This document shows positions 41,515-52,315 of a stretch of 64,000 nt of DNA, piece by piece. The notes beneath the pieces were generated by a model. It had not been told where the DNA came from. It was given only the letters and a program-made list of their open reading frames with translations, and made no database searches. The DNA comes from JAWLBM01 sp041687675 (GTDB taxonomy: Bacteria; Pseudomonadota; Alphaproteobacteria; Rhizobiales; Pleomorphomonadaceae): NCBI GenBank assembly GCA_041687675.1, contig JAWLBM010000025.1, positions 12,380 through 76,379 of the forward strand. Reading direction: 5' to 3'. Every line of letters begins with the position of its first letter. Within the stretch, counting starts at the first letter, position 1. A program made the translations under genes and the position numbers.

Positions 41515-42510
41515 ATGACCCGAGAGATCACCCTGTCCCAGGCCGTCAACGAGGCGATCGCCGAGGAGATGCGCCGCGACCCGACCGTCTTCCTGCTCGG
41601 CGAGGACGTCGCCGAGGCGGGCACGCCCTTCAAGGTGCTGCTCGGCCTCGTCGACGAGTTCGGCCCCGACCGCATCCTCGACACGCCGATCTCGGAGCCG
41701 GGCTTCGCCGGCATCGCGGTCGGCGCGGCGATGACCGGCATGCGGCCGGTCGTCGACCTGATGTTCGGCGACTTTTTGTTCCTCGTCATGGACCAGCTCT
41801 GCAACCAGGCGGCCAAGACGCACTACATGTCCGGCGGCAAGCTCAAGGTGCCGATGGTGCTGCGCACCAACCTCGGCGCCACCCGCCGCTCGGCGGCCCA
41901 GCACAGCCAGTCGCTGCACGCCCTCGTCTGCCACATCCCCGGCCTCAAGGTCGCCCTCCCCTCCTCCGCCTACGAGGCGAAGGGGCTCCTCAAGACCGCC
42001 ATCCGGGACGACAACCCGGTGGTGATCTTCGAGGACAAGCTGATGTACCAGGAGAAGGCGCCGGTGCCGGAGGAGGAGTACCTGATCCCCTTCGGCGTCG
42101 CCCACACGCTCCGCAAGGGCCGCGACATCACCCTGGTCGCGACGTCCTCGATGGTGCAGGTGGCGGCCAGGGCGGCCGACATCCTCGCCGGCGAGGGCAT
42201 CGAGGCGGAGGTGATCGACCCGCGCACGCTGGTGCCCTTCGACGAGGAGACGATCCTCGCCTCGGTCAGGCGGACCGGCCGGGCGATGGTGATCGACGAG
42301 GGCCACCAGAGCTTCGGCGTCACGGCGGAGATCGCAAGCCGCATCGCCGAGAAGGCGTTCTACCACCTCGACGCGCCGGTCCTGCGGATGGGGGCGATGG
42401 ACGTGCCGGTGCCCTTCTCGCCGAAGCTGGAGGACCTCACCGTGCCGACGCCGGAGAAGGTCGCCGAGCGCGCCCGCGCCTCGGTGAAGGGGGAGCTGTT
42501 CCATGCGTGA
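41515..42510 (+). CDS. 2-oxoacid dehydrogenase E1 beta subunit
   Basis: The 331-residue partner of E1 alpha: EITLSQAVNEAIAEEMRRDP, VFLLGEDVAEAGTPFKVLLG, PISEPGFAGIAVGAAMTGMR, and the C-terminal transketolase-like domain with DPRTLVPFDEETILASVRRT and VIDEGHQSFGVTAEIASRIA. Glu in LGEDVAE activates thiamine diphosphate across the subunit interface. Sixteen bp after E1 alpha and overlapping the lipoyl protein gene by 8 bp, which indicates coupled assembly of the complex. Confidence 0.92.
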   Translation: MTREITLSQAVNEAIAEEMRRDPTVFLLGEDVAEAGTPFKVLLGLVDEFGPDRILDTPISEPGFAGIAVGAAMTGMRPVVDLMFGDFLFLVMDQLCNQAAKTHYMSGGKLKVPMVLRTNLGATRRSAAQHSQSLHALVCHIPGLKVALPSSAYEAKGLLKTAIRDDNPVVIFEDKLMYQEKAPVPEEEYLIPFGVAHTLRKGRDITLVATSSMVQVAARAADILAGEGIEAEVIDPRTLVPFDEETILASVRRTGRAMVIDEGHQSFGVTAEIASRIAEKAFYHLDAPVLRMGAMDVPVPFSPKLEDLTVPTPEKVAERARASVKGELFHA

Positions 42511-43564
42511 GGTGATCATGCCGGCGCTGGGCATGGCCCAGTCGACCGGCGTCATCGTGTCCTGGCTGAAGAAGGTGGGCGAGGCGGTCGCGGCCGACGA
42601 CCCGCTGATGGAGGTCGAGACCGACAAGACCACCATGGAGGTGCCCGCCGGTCACGACGGCGTCGTGCTGGAGATCCGCGCCGAGGCCGGCGCCGAGGTG
42701 CCGGTCGGCGAGGTGATCGCCCTGATCGGCGCGGCGGGATCCGTTCCGCCGCCGAAGCCGGCCGCGGCCGCCGCGCCCGCCGCGGCGAAGCCGGAGCCGG
42801 CGGCCGTGGCTGCCCCGCCGCCCGCCGCCCGGCCGCCGGCGCCCGCTCCCGCGCCGCCCCCCGCCAGGCCCGATGGCGCGGCGGCTGCCGCGCCTGCGGC
42901 GGCCGGCAAGGTCCTCGCCTCGCCGAAGGCGCGGCTCCTCGCCGCCGAGCGGGGCATCGACCTCGCTCCTCACGCGGCCCGCTCGCACGAAAGGCCGATC
43001 CTTGCCGCCGACGTCGAGGCGATGGCCGCAGAGGCGGCCGCCGCGCCGGCCACCGCCGCCGTACAGGGGCTCGCGGCCACCCCGCGTCTCGCCAGCCTGC
43101 GCGCCGCCGCCCCGGCGGCCGGCTGGGCGGAGTTCCTCGCCTTCGCCTCCGGCGAGGCGAAGCGGCCGGTGGAGGGCATGGCGGTGATCGCCGCCTTCGC
43201 CGCCGCCGCCTTCCGCGCCGCGACCGGCGAGACCGGGCGGATCGTCGTCGCGGCCGAGAGCCTGTCGGACGACGGCGGCGCCCTCGTCCTCGCCGATCCC
43301 GACCGGGCCGGCCTCGCCTCGATCGCCGACACCACGACCGACGCGCCGGCGACGCTCTCCGTGCTCGACCTCACCGGCACCGCGCTCTCCGGCGCCGACG
43401 GCCTCGGCGCCGGCACCGGGCCGGTGCTGGTGGTGGCGGGATCGGGCGAGCGGCTCGACCTCTCGCTCTCCTTCGACCCGTCGAGCCTTGCGCCGCGCGC
43501 CGCGGCGGCGCTACTGACGGGCATCGCGCGCCGGGTCGAGAACCCGCTGCGCCATCTGCTCTGA
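42503..43564 (+). CDS. E2-like lipoyl protein with degenerate catalytic domain
   Basis: The 353-residue protein has an N-terminal lipoyl domain with Lys42 in VETDKTTMEV, a long Ala/Pro-rich flexible linker (75-130), and a peripheral-subunit-binding motif (ASPKARLLAAERGIDL). The last 170 residues sit where the acyltransferase domain should be, but neither the DHRxxDG nor an SNLG-type motif is found; LSFDPSSLAPRAAAALLTGI replaces the end. So it can carry the acyl group and bind E3/E1 but probably cannot transfer it. The missing activity is supplied by the gene at 45073. Start ATG overlaps the E1 beta stop by 8 bp. Confidence 0.82.
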   Translation: MREVIMPALGMAQSTGVIVSWLKKVGEAVAADDPLMEVETDKTTMEVPAGHDGVVLEIRAEAGAEVPVGEVIALIGAAGSVPPPKPAAAAAPAAAKPEPAAVAAPPPAARPPAPAPAPPPARPDGAAAAAPAAAGKVLASPKARLLAAERGIDLAPHAARSHERPILAADVEAMAAEAAAAPATAAVQGLAATPRLASLRAAAPAAGWAEFLAFASGEAKRPVEGMAVIAAFAAAAFRAATGETGRIVVAAESLSDDGGALVLADPDRAGLASIADTTTDAPATLSVLDLTGTALSGADGLGAGTGPVLVVAGSGERLDLSLSFDPSSLAPRAAAALLTGIARRVENPLRHLL

Positions 43565-43579
43565 CGAGGAGCCTATCCC

Positions 43580-45028
<1,449 letters not shown>

Positions 45029-45072
45029 TCTCGCCGAAGACAGGACGCAAGCCGCAGGACCCGAAGGACCCG

Positions 45073-45990
45073 ATGTCCCGATCCGACACCATCGCCAGCC
45101 CCTCCACCCGCCGCCTCGCCCAGGAGCTCGGCGTCGACCTCGACGCGCTCGCCAGCGAGCGGGGCGACCCGGAGGTGACCAGGCAGGCGGTGCTGGTGAA
45201 GGCCGGGAAGGCCTCCGCGTCCGGCGGCGCCCCGGCCGCCGTCCCTCCCGCGGCGGCCGGGCCGAACCACTGGGACGTCGACCACCGCCGCTGGGGCGAG
45301 GTGGAGGACCGGCCGCTCTCGCGCATCGACAAGGTGGCGGCGGCGAACCTCTCGGCCGCCAGCCGCGGGATCCCGGCCGTCACACACCACGACCGGGCCG
45401 ACATGACGGCGGTCGAGGCGCTTCGGAAATCGATTGCAGAGGACGCCCGGGCGAAGGGCGTCAAGCTCACCGCCCTCGCCTTCCACGTCAAGGCGCTGGC
45501 GCGGACGCTCCGGGCCTTCGAGCGGTTCAACGCCTCGCTCTCCGCCGACGGCGGCACCCTGCACCTGAAGCGCTACGTGTCGGTCGGCGTCGCCGTCGAT
45601 ACCCCGCACGGGCTGATGGTGCCGGTGGTCCGCGACGCGGACGCCAAGGGTCTCCTCGCCATCGCCGGCGAGATCGCCGACCTCGCCGGCCGGGCGCAGG
45701 CGCGCAAGCTCCGCGGCGAGGAGACCGGCGGCGCCTCGATGAGCATCTCCAACCTCGGCGGCATCGGCGGCCGCGGCTTCACGCCGATCGTCAACCCGCC
45801 GGAGGTGGCGATCCTCGGGCTGACCCGCGCGACCATGGAGCCGATCTGGGACGGCGAGGCCTTCCAGCCGCGGCTGATCGTGTCGCTCGACCTCTCCTAC
45901 GACCACCGGGTGATCAACGGCGCCGACGCGGCCCGCTTCACCGCCCACTACGCCCGGCTGCTCGAGGATCCCCGCCGGCTCCTCCTCTGA
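45073..45990 (+). CDS. E2 acyltransferase lacking a lipoyl domain
   Basis: The 305-residue protein starts directly with a subunit-binding motif (ASPSTRRLAQELGVDLDALA, residues 8-27) and continues with a full E2 catalytic domain: LSRIDKVAAANLSAASRGIP, MSISNLGGIGGRGFTPIVNP and the end motif SYDHRVINGADAARF. His278 is the catalytic His; Asn282 replaces the usual Asp, as in some genuine pyruvate dehydrogenase E2s. No lipoyl domain is present and none could be added upstream, because ALDH ends 44 bp before. It therefore needs the lipoyl carrier encoded at 42503. AAGGA precedes the ATG. Converges on and overlaps the lacI gene by 43 bp. Confidence 0.85.
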   Translation: MSRSDTIASPSTRRLAQELGVDLDALASERGDPEVTRQAVLVKAGKASASGGAPAAVPPAAAGPNHWDVDHRRWGEVEDRPLSRIDKVAAANLSAASRGIPAVTHHDRADMTAVEALRKSIAEDARAKGVKLTALAFHVKALARTLRAFERFNASLSADGGTLHLKRYVSVGVAVDTPHGLMVPVVRDADAKGLLAIAGEIADLAGRAQARKLRGEETGGASMSISNLGGIGGRGFTPIVNPPEVAILGLTRATMEPIWDGEAFQPRLIVSLDLSYDHRVINGADAARFTAHYARLLEDPRRLLL

Positions 45991-47084
45991 GCCGGCGCGC
46001 GCTCGCCGGCATCGGCCGGCTCGGCGGCAACCGGCTGGGGCTCCTCCCCGGCGCTGCGGGCCTGGTCCGGTGGCGCGGCGGTGCTCGCCCTGGCGACGAG
46101 GCGCACCGGCAGGACCACGCCGGTGTCGGCCGGCTCGTCCGCCATCAGCTTCAGGAGCATCTCCGCGGCCGCCGCCCCGGCGGCGAACTGCTCGATCCGC
46201 ACGGTGGTCAGCGCCGGCGGGATCAGCTCCAGGAACGGCATGTCGTTGAAGCCGGTGACGGAGACGTCGCCCGGGCAGGAGAGGTCGTGGGCCCGCAGCG
46301 CCTCGATGGCGCCGAGCGCGAGGGTGTCGTTGGCGGCGATCACCGCGGTGACCGGCAGGTCGCGGGCGATCAGCTCCGACATGCAGCGCCGGCCCTCCTC
46401 GTGGGTGAAGGCGCCGGCGTAGGCGACGCGGTTGCGCCAGCCGAGGTCGCCGCGCCGCTCCGAACTCTCGCCGAAGGCCAGCAGGCGGTGGTAGCCGGTC
46501 GAGGTGCCCTGCGGGCCGGCGATATGGGCGATCACCCGGTGGCCGAGGCCGTGCACATGAGCCATCAACTGCTCGATGCCGTCCGCCTCGTCGTTGACCA
46601 CGTAGGGAATCGACGAGTTCTCCACACTGCGGTTGACGGTGACGAGCGGGACGCCGTGCTTCTCCAGTTCCAGCGCGGCGCGGTCGTCCAGCGAGGCGGC
46701 GGCGTGGATCACCCCGTCGACGCCGCGGGCGAGCAGCATGTCGACGAGGCGCTCCTTGCGCCGCTCGCTGTTGTCCGTGTTGACGATCAGCGAGGCGTAG
46801 CCGCGCGGCTCCAGCACCGATTCCACCCCGCGCACGATCGGCGGGAAGATCACGTTGGAGATGTCCGGCAGCACGATGCCGGTGGTCATCGAGCGGTTGG
46901 TCCTCAGGCCGTGCGCCATCCGGTTGGGCCGGTAGTCCATCTGCCTGGCGATCGCGACGACCCGGTTCACCACCTCGTCGGAGATGAACTGCCGCATGTT
47001 GGGGTCGAGGGCCCGGGAGACGGTGGACACGTGCAGGCCGGCCGCCTCGGCGATGTCCTTGAGAGTGGTGCGCTTCTTCCGCAT
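45948..47084 (-). CDS. LacI-family regulator of the catabolic locus
   Basis: The 378-residue regulator has a LacI helix-turn-helix (TLKDIAEAAGLHVSTVSRAL, residues 7-26), a hinge with NRMAHGLRTNRS, and the sensor domain (GIVLPDISNVIFPPIVRGVE; VIAANDTLALGAIEALRAHD; VSVTGFNDMPFLELIPPALT). The last 45 residues after the sensor are Ala/Arg-rich and overlap the end of the E2 gene on the other strand. GGGAG precedes the ATG at 47084. Palindromes in its own upstream region and at 39 kb and 58 kb point to control of all three + strand units. The ligand is probably a pathway intermediate. Confidence 0.9.
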   Translation of the reverse strand: MRKKRTTLKDIAEAAGLHVSTVSRALDPNMRQFISDEVVNRVVAIARQMDYRPNRMAHGLRTNRSMTTGIVLPDISNVIFPPIVRGVESVLEPRGYASLIVNTDNSERRKERLVDMLLARGVDGVIHAAASLDDRAALELEKHGVPLVTVNRSVENSSIPYVVNDEADGIEQLMAHVHGLGHRVIAHIAGPQGTSTGYHRLLAFGESSERRGDLGWRNRVAYAGAFTHEEGRRCMSELIARDLPVTAVIAANDTLALGAIEALRAHDLSCPGDVSVTGFNDMPFLELIPPALTTVRIEQFAAGAAAAEMLLKLMADEPADTGVVLPVRLVARASTAAPPDQARSAGEEPQPVAAEPADAGERAPAQRRSRRGSSSSRA

Positions 47085-47181
47085 GGGCTCCCGTGTCGCT
47101 GTCGGGCCGGGCGGCGGCCGGGTGCATCTCGATCTGGCCCCGCCCCAGCGGTACGCCGCCGCCCCCGGCGGCGTATCGTTC

Positions 47182-47245
47182 GGCAAACGATTGCACAAAT
47201 CGCTTGCCGCCCCGTGGCCGTTCAGCTACCGTGCAAATGATTGCA
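47182..47245. promoter_or_regulatory. pair of LacI-type operators in the divergent promoter region
   Basis: GGCAAACGATTGCA (47182-47195) and TGCAAATGATTGCA (47232-47245) are two near-palindromes 50 bp apart between lacI and the divergent dehydrogenase gene. The 301-bp gap 47085-47385 contains nothing else that I recognise. Two sites in helical phase would allow looping. Confidence 0.7.
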
Positions 47246-47385
47246 CGATCCGGTCGCGCCGTCCATCGGGCAGGGGTCGTGACCGGCGCAGGGTCCGGGC
47301 CGGACCGTCGCGGCGGTCGCGGAGCACCGGTGGGGAAAGCGATTCCGCAAGGTTTCTCAAGGGGCTGGGTACGGAGAACGACGAC

Positions 47386-48348
47386 ATGAGCAATCCGAGG
47401 ATTGGCTGGATCGGCATGGGCCGGATGGGCTATCCCATGGCCGAGCGCCTGGTGAAGGCCGGATACGACGTGCACGTGTGGAATCGCACCCGTGCAAAAG
47501 CCGAACCGCTGGCCGCCAGGGGCGCCACCCTCGTCGACCAGCCGGCCGACCTCGCCGGCGTCGATGTGCTCTTCACCATGGTCTCGACCGGCTACGACCT
47601 GGAGAAGATCTATTTCGGCTCCGACGGCGTGCTCTCGCGCGGCGGCTCGGTGCCGAAGATCTTCGTCGACTGCTCCTCGATCGGCGTCGACCAGTCGGCC
47701 GACTTCCGCGAGCGGCTCGCCGCGCTCGGGGCCCGGTTCGTCGCCTCCCCGGTCTCCGGCAACGGCAAGTGCGTCAAGGCCGGCAAGCTCTCGGCGGTCG
47801 CTTCCGGGCCCCGCCCGGCCTACGACACCGTCGAGCCGATGATCCAGGCGATCGCCGGCCGCGGCGTCTCCTACGTCGGCGAGGGCGAACTCGCCCGCAT
47901 CTGCAAGATCGCCCACAACGTCTTCCTCGGCGTCGTCACCCAGAACCTCGCCGAGATCATCATCCTCGCCCAGAAGGCGGGCGTGCCGCGGGCGGCCTTC
48001 CTCGACTTCATCAACAGCAGCGTGATGGGGTCGATCTTCACGCAGTACAAGTCGAACGCCCTCGTCAACCTCGACTGGACGACCACCTTCACACCGGCGC
48101 TGCTGCGCAAGGACATGGACCTCGGCCTCGCCGCCGGCCGCGAGCTGGACGTGCCGATGCCGGTGACCGCCGCCACGCGCGAGGCGCTGCAGGCCCACTT
48201 CGGCGCCGCGCAGCTGAAGCCGGACCCCGAGGACTACCTCGCGAAGGACTTCGCCGCGATCCTCGAGACCGTCGCGCTCGGCGCCGGCCTCGAGCTCGCT
48301 CCGGAAGGCAAGCCGATCCCGACCGGGCTCGAGCTCGCCGCCGAGTGA
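47386..48348 (+). CDS. beta-hydroxyacid dehydrogenase (3-hydroxyisobutyrate dehydrogenase-like)
   Basis: The 320-residue protein starts with the family's Rossmann motif (IGWIGMGRMGYPMAERLVKA), has DCSSIGVDQSADF at the substrate loop, ASPVSGNGKCVKAGKLSAVA and the catalytic region RICKIAHNVFLG with Lys174 and Asn178. The family oxidises 3-hydroxy acids (3-hydroxyisobutyrate, tartronate semialdehyde, 6-phosphogluconate). Substrate unknown. It is the first gene of the second + strand unit, in front of the LIV-type transporter genes, downstream of a pair of LacI operators. Confidence 0.87.
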   Translation: MSNPRIGWIGMGRMGYPMAERLVKAGYDVHVWNRTRAKAEPLAARGATLVDQPADLAGVDVLFTMVSTGYDLEKIYFGSDGVLSRGGSVPKIFVDCSSIGVDQSADFRERLAALGARFVASPVSGNGKCVKAGKLSAVASGPRPAYDTVEPMIQAIAGRGVSYVGEGELARICKIAHNVFLGVVTQNLAEIIILAQKAGVPRAAFLDFINSSVMGSIFTQYKSNALVNLDWTTTFTPALLRKDMDLGLAAGRELDVPMPVTAATREALQAHFGAAQLKPDPEDYLAKDFAAILETVALGAGLELAPEGKPIPTGLELAAE

Positions 48349-48467
48349 CCGGCGCCGGGCACGCCCGGCCGGCCGACTCGCACGACACGACCTTTCCGGG
48401 GCGCTCGCGCCCCGGACCGGTCCCCAGGAAGAAACGGACAAACCGTACACGGGGAGAGGAAACCACC

Positions 48468-49751
48468 ATGGTGAGGAAAGCAATCCTGGCCGCCACCGCG
48501 CTCGGCATGCTCGCGTCCGGGCCAGCCTTCGCCGCCGAAGACCTCAAGATCGGCGCGTCGCTGCCGATCACGGGCAACTTCTCGGTCTCGGGCGAGAAGC
48601 ACCAGCAGGGCTACGCGCTCTGCGCCAAGCTGCTCAACGAGAAGGGCGGCATCCTCGGCCGGCCGGTCGACCTGATCGTCAGCGACAACCGCTCCGACAA
48701 CGCCACCGCCATCAGCCAGTACGAGCGCTTCATCAACGTCGACGGGGTCGAGGCGGTGTTCGGCACCTTCTCCAGCCGCCTGACCTTCCCGGTGGCGAGC
48801 CTGCTCGCCAAGTACGGGTACGTCCATCCGGTGCCCGCCGGCGGCGCGCTCCGGATCTACACCCAGGGCCACAAGGGCCTCTACTACTTCCAGCCGAACG
48901 CGGCGGAGTACGTCGGCTCGTCGCTGCGCGACGCCATCAAGGACCGCGTCCCGGCGGCCGAGGCGCCGAAGACCGTCGCCATCGTCTGGGCGGACGACTT
49001 CTTCGCCAACGCGGTCGCCGCCGGCCTGCTCGGCGAGAAGGTCAACGACCCGGCCGACGGCAGCCTCGTCGCCGACCTCGCCCCCGGATACCTCAACGAG
49101 GCCGGCATCGAGGTGGTGATGCAGGAGAAGTGGCCGGAGGAGGGCTTCAACGACTGGCTCAACCTCGCCAACTCGATCAAGCGCTCCGGCGCCGAGCTGA
49201 TCATCGGCCTCACCGCCTCGGCCGAGGAGGCCTCCCAGCTCACCCGTGCGCTGCAGACCGTGCGCGCCGAGCCGAAGATGGTCTACCTCAGCCAGGGCAC
49301 CCAGTCGGAGTACTTCGAGAGCGTCGGCAACGCCTCCAACGCGGTGCTGATCCACACCTCCTGGCACCCGAACGCCCCGTTCGAGGGAAGCCTCGGCGGA
49401 GAGCCCTTCACCAACGCCGACTTCATCAAGGCGTTCGAGGCCGAGTACGGCTTTGCCCCGGACGAGGACGCCGCGATCCCCTTCGCCGTCTGCCAGGGCA
49501 TGGCCCAGGCGATCGAGGGCGCCGGCACCACCGACCAGGCCAAGGTCGACGAGTGGCTGCAGGCCCGCACGGCGGAGGACCCGGTGCGCACCATCCTCGG
49601 CCGCTTCCAGTGGGACGACCGCGGCCTGCCCGTCGGCAAGCCCTTCCTGATGGCCCAGTGGCAGAACAACGGCGAGCTGAACTTCGTCTACCCGACCGAC
49701 GAGTTCCCCGGCACCGCCGATCTGGTCTACCCGAAGCAGGGCTGGGAGTGA
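48468..49751 (+). CDS. LIV-type ABC transporter substrate-binding protein
   Basis: The 427-residue protein has a signal peptide (ILAATALGMLASGPAFAAED) and the type I periplasmic-binding fold of branched-chain amino-acid receptors: LKIGASLPITGNFSVSGEKH, AKLLNEKGGILGRPVDLIVS, VFGTFSSRLTFPVASLLAKY. The binding-site Ser/Thr cluster of LivJ is partly changed, so the ligand could be an aromatic, amide or other amino-acid-like compound. GGGGAGAGG precedes the ATG. It is separated from the other transporter genes by a 204-bp gap with a stable hairpin. Confidence 0.88.
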   Translation: MVRKAILAATALGMLASGPAFAAEDLKIGASLPITGNFSVSGEKHQQGYALCAKLLNEKGGILGRPVDLIVSDNRSDNATAISQYERFINVDGVEAVFGTFSSRLTFPVASLLAKYGYVHPVPAGGALRIYTQGHKGLYYFQPNAAEYVGSSLRDAIKDRVPAAEAPKTVAIVWADDFFANAVAAGLLGEKVNDPADGSLVADLAPGYLNEAGIEVVMQEKWPEEGFNDWLNLANSIKRSGAELIIGLTASAEEASQLTRALQTVRAEPKMVYLSQGTQSEYFESVGNASNAVLIHTSWHPNAPFEGSLGGEPFTNADFIKAFEAEYGFAPDEDAAIPFAVCQGMAQAIEGAGTTDQAKVDEWLQARTAEDPVRTILGRFQWDDRGLPVGKPFLMAQWQNNGELNFVYPTDEFPGTADLVYPKQGWE

Positions 49752-49757
49752 CCGACC

Positions 49758-49786
49758 GCCGGATCCGCCTCGCGGGCGGATCCGGC
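49758..49786. other. stable mRNA hairpin after the substrate-binding protein gene
   Basis: A perfect 12-bp stem (GCCGGATCCGCC / GGCGGATCCGGC) with a 5-base loop begins 7 bp after the stop. No T-run follows. Such hairpins commonly protect the upstream message and raise binding-protein output over the membrane genes. Confidence 0.6.
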
Positions 49787-49955
49787 ATTCGCCGGTCGAA
49801 GCCGGAGCGGCGCGCGGCCCGCGTCGACCCGGCCTGTGCCGGACTCCGGCCGGTCCGATGCGGGTGACCGCGTCTCCCCGGGATGGCGGCGGGGCCCGCC
49901 GACCGGACCGGCACCGACGACGATCCGAACCGCGCAGCCCACGGAGGCAAGGGCC

Positions 49956-50699
49956 ATGCTCGAGGTCCGCAATCTCTGCAAGTTCTTCGGCGGCATCCGC
50001 GCCGTCGACGACTGCTCGTTCACCGTCGAGAGGGGATCGATCACGGCCCTGATCGGCCCCAACGGCGCCGGCAAGACCACCGCCTTCAACTGCATCTCGC
50101 GGACGGCGCAGCCGACCAGCGGCGAGGTGTGGCTCGACGGCGAGCGGATCGACCAGCTTCGCCCGCACAGGATCACCCGCAAGGGCCTGACGCGGACGTT
50201 CCAGATCTCGCGCAACCTCGCCGACATGACGGTGCTGGAGAACATGGTGGTGCAGTCGAAGGTGGACGGCATCCGCGGCCTGTTCCAGCCGGCCATCACC
50301 CCGGCCGAGCGCGACAAGGCGATGGAGATCCTCGAGTTCCTCGGCATCACCCGGCTCGCCTACGAGGACGGCTCGAACCTTTCCTACGGCCAGAAGAAGC
50401 TGATGGACTTCGGCGCGCTCTTGATGTCCGACCCGAAGATCATCCTGCTCGACGAGCCCGCCGGCGGCGTCAACCCGTCGCTGATGGAGGAGATCCTCGG
50501 CCACATCCGCCGGCTCAACGAGCGCGGCCTCACCGTGCTCATCGTCGAGCACAACATGGAGCTGGTCATGCGCCTCTCCCACAAGGTGATCGTGATGGCG
50601 CAGGGGCGGGTCATCTGCGATGGATCGCCGGAGACGGTGCAGAAGGACCCGGGCGTGCTCGAGGCCTACCTCGGCGGCGCCCTGGAGGACGCGGCATGA
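49956..50699 (+). CDS. LIV-type ABC transporter ATP-binding protein (LivG-like)
   Basis: The 247-residue ATPase has Walker A GPNGAGKTT, the signature LSYGQKKLMDF (in the place of LSGGQ; LSYGxQR-type signatures are normal for LivG), Walker B IILLDEPAGGVNP and the switch His in IVEHNMELVM. LTRTFQISRNLADMTVLENM is typical of LivG. GGAGG lies upstream. ATGA overlap with the second ATPase. Confidence 0.9.
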   Translation: MLEVRNLCKFFGGIRAVDDCSFTVERGSITALIGPNGAGKTTAFNCISRTAQPTSGEVWLDGERIDQLRPHRITRKGLTRTFQISRNLADMTVLENMVVQSKVDGIRGLFQPAITPAERDKAMEILEFLGITRLAYEDGSNLSYGQKKLMDFGALLMSDPKIILLDEPAGGVNPSLMEEILGHIRRLNERGLTVLIVEHNMELVMRLSHKVIVMAQGRVICDGSPETVQKDPGVLEAYLGGALEDAA

Positions 50700-51427
50700 G
50701 CAAGCCCTTCCTCTCCGTCACCGACATCGTCGCCGGCTACGGCAACGGCCCGGCCATCCTCGACGGCGCCCGCCTGGAGGTGGAGCCCGGCAAGGTCCAC
50801 TGCATCATCGGCCCGAACGGCGCCGGCAAGTCGACGCTGCTCAAGGTGATCGCCGGCGTGCTGCCGATCCGCAAGGGCGAGGTGATCTTCAAGGGCGAGC
50901 GTCTCAACGGGCTGCGGCCCGACCAGGTCCTGCGCCGCGGCATCGCCTTCGTGCCGCAGGAGCGCGCGCTGTTCCCGAAGATGACCGTGCGCGAGAACCT
51001 GCGCATGGGCGGCTACATCCTTCGCGACGAGAAGGAACTGCAGCGGCGGATCGACGAGATCCTCGAGCGCTTTCCGATCCTGCGCGAGCGCGCCGAGCAG
51101 CACGCCGGCACCATGTCCGGCGGCCAGCAGCAGACGCTCTCCATGGCCCGCACGATGATCCTCAAGCCGGACGTCGTCATGCTCGACGAGCCCTCCCTCG
51201 GCCTCGCGCCGAAGGTGGTGCGGGAGATGTTCGACATCATGAGGATGATGACGGAGCGCGGCGTCACGATCCTCCTCGTCGAGCAGAACGCCATCATGGG
51301 CCTGAAGAACGCCGACGTCGGCGTCGTGCTCGACCTCGGCCGCACCCTGTTCGAAAAGCCCGCCGCGGAGGTCCTCACCGACCCGCGGATCCAGGAACTC
51401 TATCTCGGCGGCCGCAAGGCCGCCTGA
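50696..51427 (+). CDS. LIV-type ABC transporter ATP-binding protein (LivF-like)
   Basis: The 243-residue ATPase has Walker A GPNGAGKST, signature MSGGQQQTLSMAR, Walker B VVMLDEPSLGLAP and VEQNAIMGL in place of the usual switch His (Gln in LivF-type proteins). GIAFVPQERALFPKMTVREN is diagnostic of LivF. It forms the heterodimeric motor with the preceding ATPase. Confidence 0.9.
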   Translation: MSKPFLSVTDIVAGYGNGPAILDGARLEVEPGKVHCIIGPNGAGKSTLLKVIAGVLPIRKGEVIFKGERLNGLRPDQVLRRGIAFVPQERALFPKMTVRENLRMGGYILRDEKELQRRIDEILERFPILRERAEQHAGTMSGGQQQTLSMARTMILKPDVVMLDEPSLGLAPKVVREMFDIMRMMTERGVTILLVEQNAIMGLKNADVGVVLDLGRTLFEKPAAEVLTDPRIQELYLGGRKAA

Positions 51428-51439
51428 GGAGCACCCGCC

Positions 51440-52315
51440 ATGGAGATCATCCAGATCATCGTGCTCGGCCTCGGCCTCGGCGGCGTCTTCGCGCTGATGG
51501 GGGCGGGCCTGTCGCTGGTGTTCGGCGTGATGCGCATCGTCAACCTGGCGCATCCCTCGCTGATCATCGCCGGCGCCTTCGTCGCCTACTGGGGCTTCCG
51601 CATGTGGGGCATCGACCCGCTGGTGATGCTGCCGATCGCCGCCGTGATCCTCGCCGCCATCGGGGTCGTGCTCTACAAGCTGTTCTTCGAGCGCGAGGCC
51701 AAGAGCGCCAAGTATTCCGAGATGACGGTGCTGCTCACCTTCGCCGTGGCGATGATCGTCGAGGGTGCCCTCGGGGCGATGTTCTCGAACACGCAGCGCG
51801 TCACCTCGCCATCCTACGCCACCGATGCCTTCTTCATCGGCGACGTCTTCATCCCCAAGGGCCAGCTCTACGCCGGCATCGTGTCGCTGGCGATCATCGG
51901 CGGGCTGGCGCTGTTCCTGAAGTACTCGCGGCTCGGCTATGCGATCCGGGCCACCACGCAGAACCGCGAGGCGGCGGCGCTGCTCGGCGTCAACGTCAAC
52001 CTCGTCGGCATCCAGTCCTTCGCCATCGGCATCGCCCTCGCCGGCGCCGCCGGCGCCCTCGTCAGCTTCGTCTTCTCCTTCTTCCCGGCCAAGCACTGGG
52101 AGTGGATCGCGGTGCTGATGAGCCTCGTGGTTCTCGGCGGCATGGGCTCGATCCTCGGCACGGTGGTCGCCGCGCTGGGGCTCTCGGTCATCGCCGCCTT
52201 CGTCGGCGCCTGGATCGGCTCGACCTGGTCGACGATGACCTTCTTCCTCGCCCTCTTCCTCGTGCTGCTGTTCAGGCCGCAGGGCCTGTTCGGCGAGAAG
52301 CCGGAGTTGGTCTGA
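51440..52315 (+). CDS. LIV-type ABC transporter permease (LivH-like)
   Basis: The 291-residue membrane protein carries the LivH start (GLGLGGVFALMGAGLSLVFG, MRIVNLAHPSLIIAGAF), AIRATTQNREAAALLGVNVN in the coupling loop and VLGGMGSILGTVVAALGLSV. About eight membrane segments. The stop TGA overlaps the next ATG by one base. Confidence 0.9.
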   Translation: MEIIQIIVLGLGLGGVFALMGAGLSLVFGVMRIVNLAHPSLIIAGAFVAYWGFRMWGIDPLVMLPIAAVILAAIGVVLYKLFFEREAKSAKYSEMTVLLTFAVAMIVEGALGAMFSNTQRVTSPSYATDAFFIGDVFIPKGQLYAGIVSLAIIGGLALFLKYSRLGYAIRATTQNREAAALLGVNVNLVGIQSFAIGIALAGAAGALVSFVFSFFPAKHWEWIAVLMSLVVLGGMGSILGTVVAALGLSVIAAFVGAWIGSTWSTMTFFLALFLVLLFRPQGLFGEKPELV

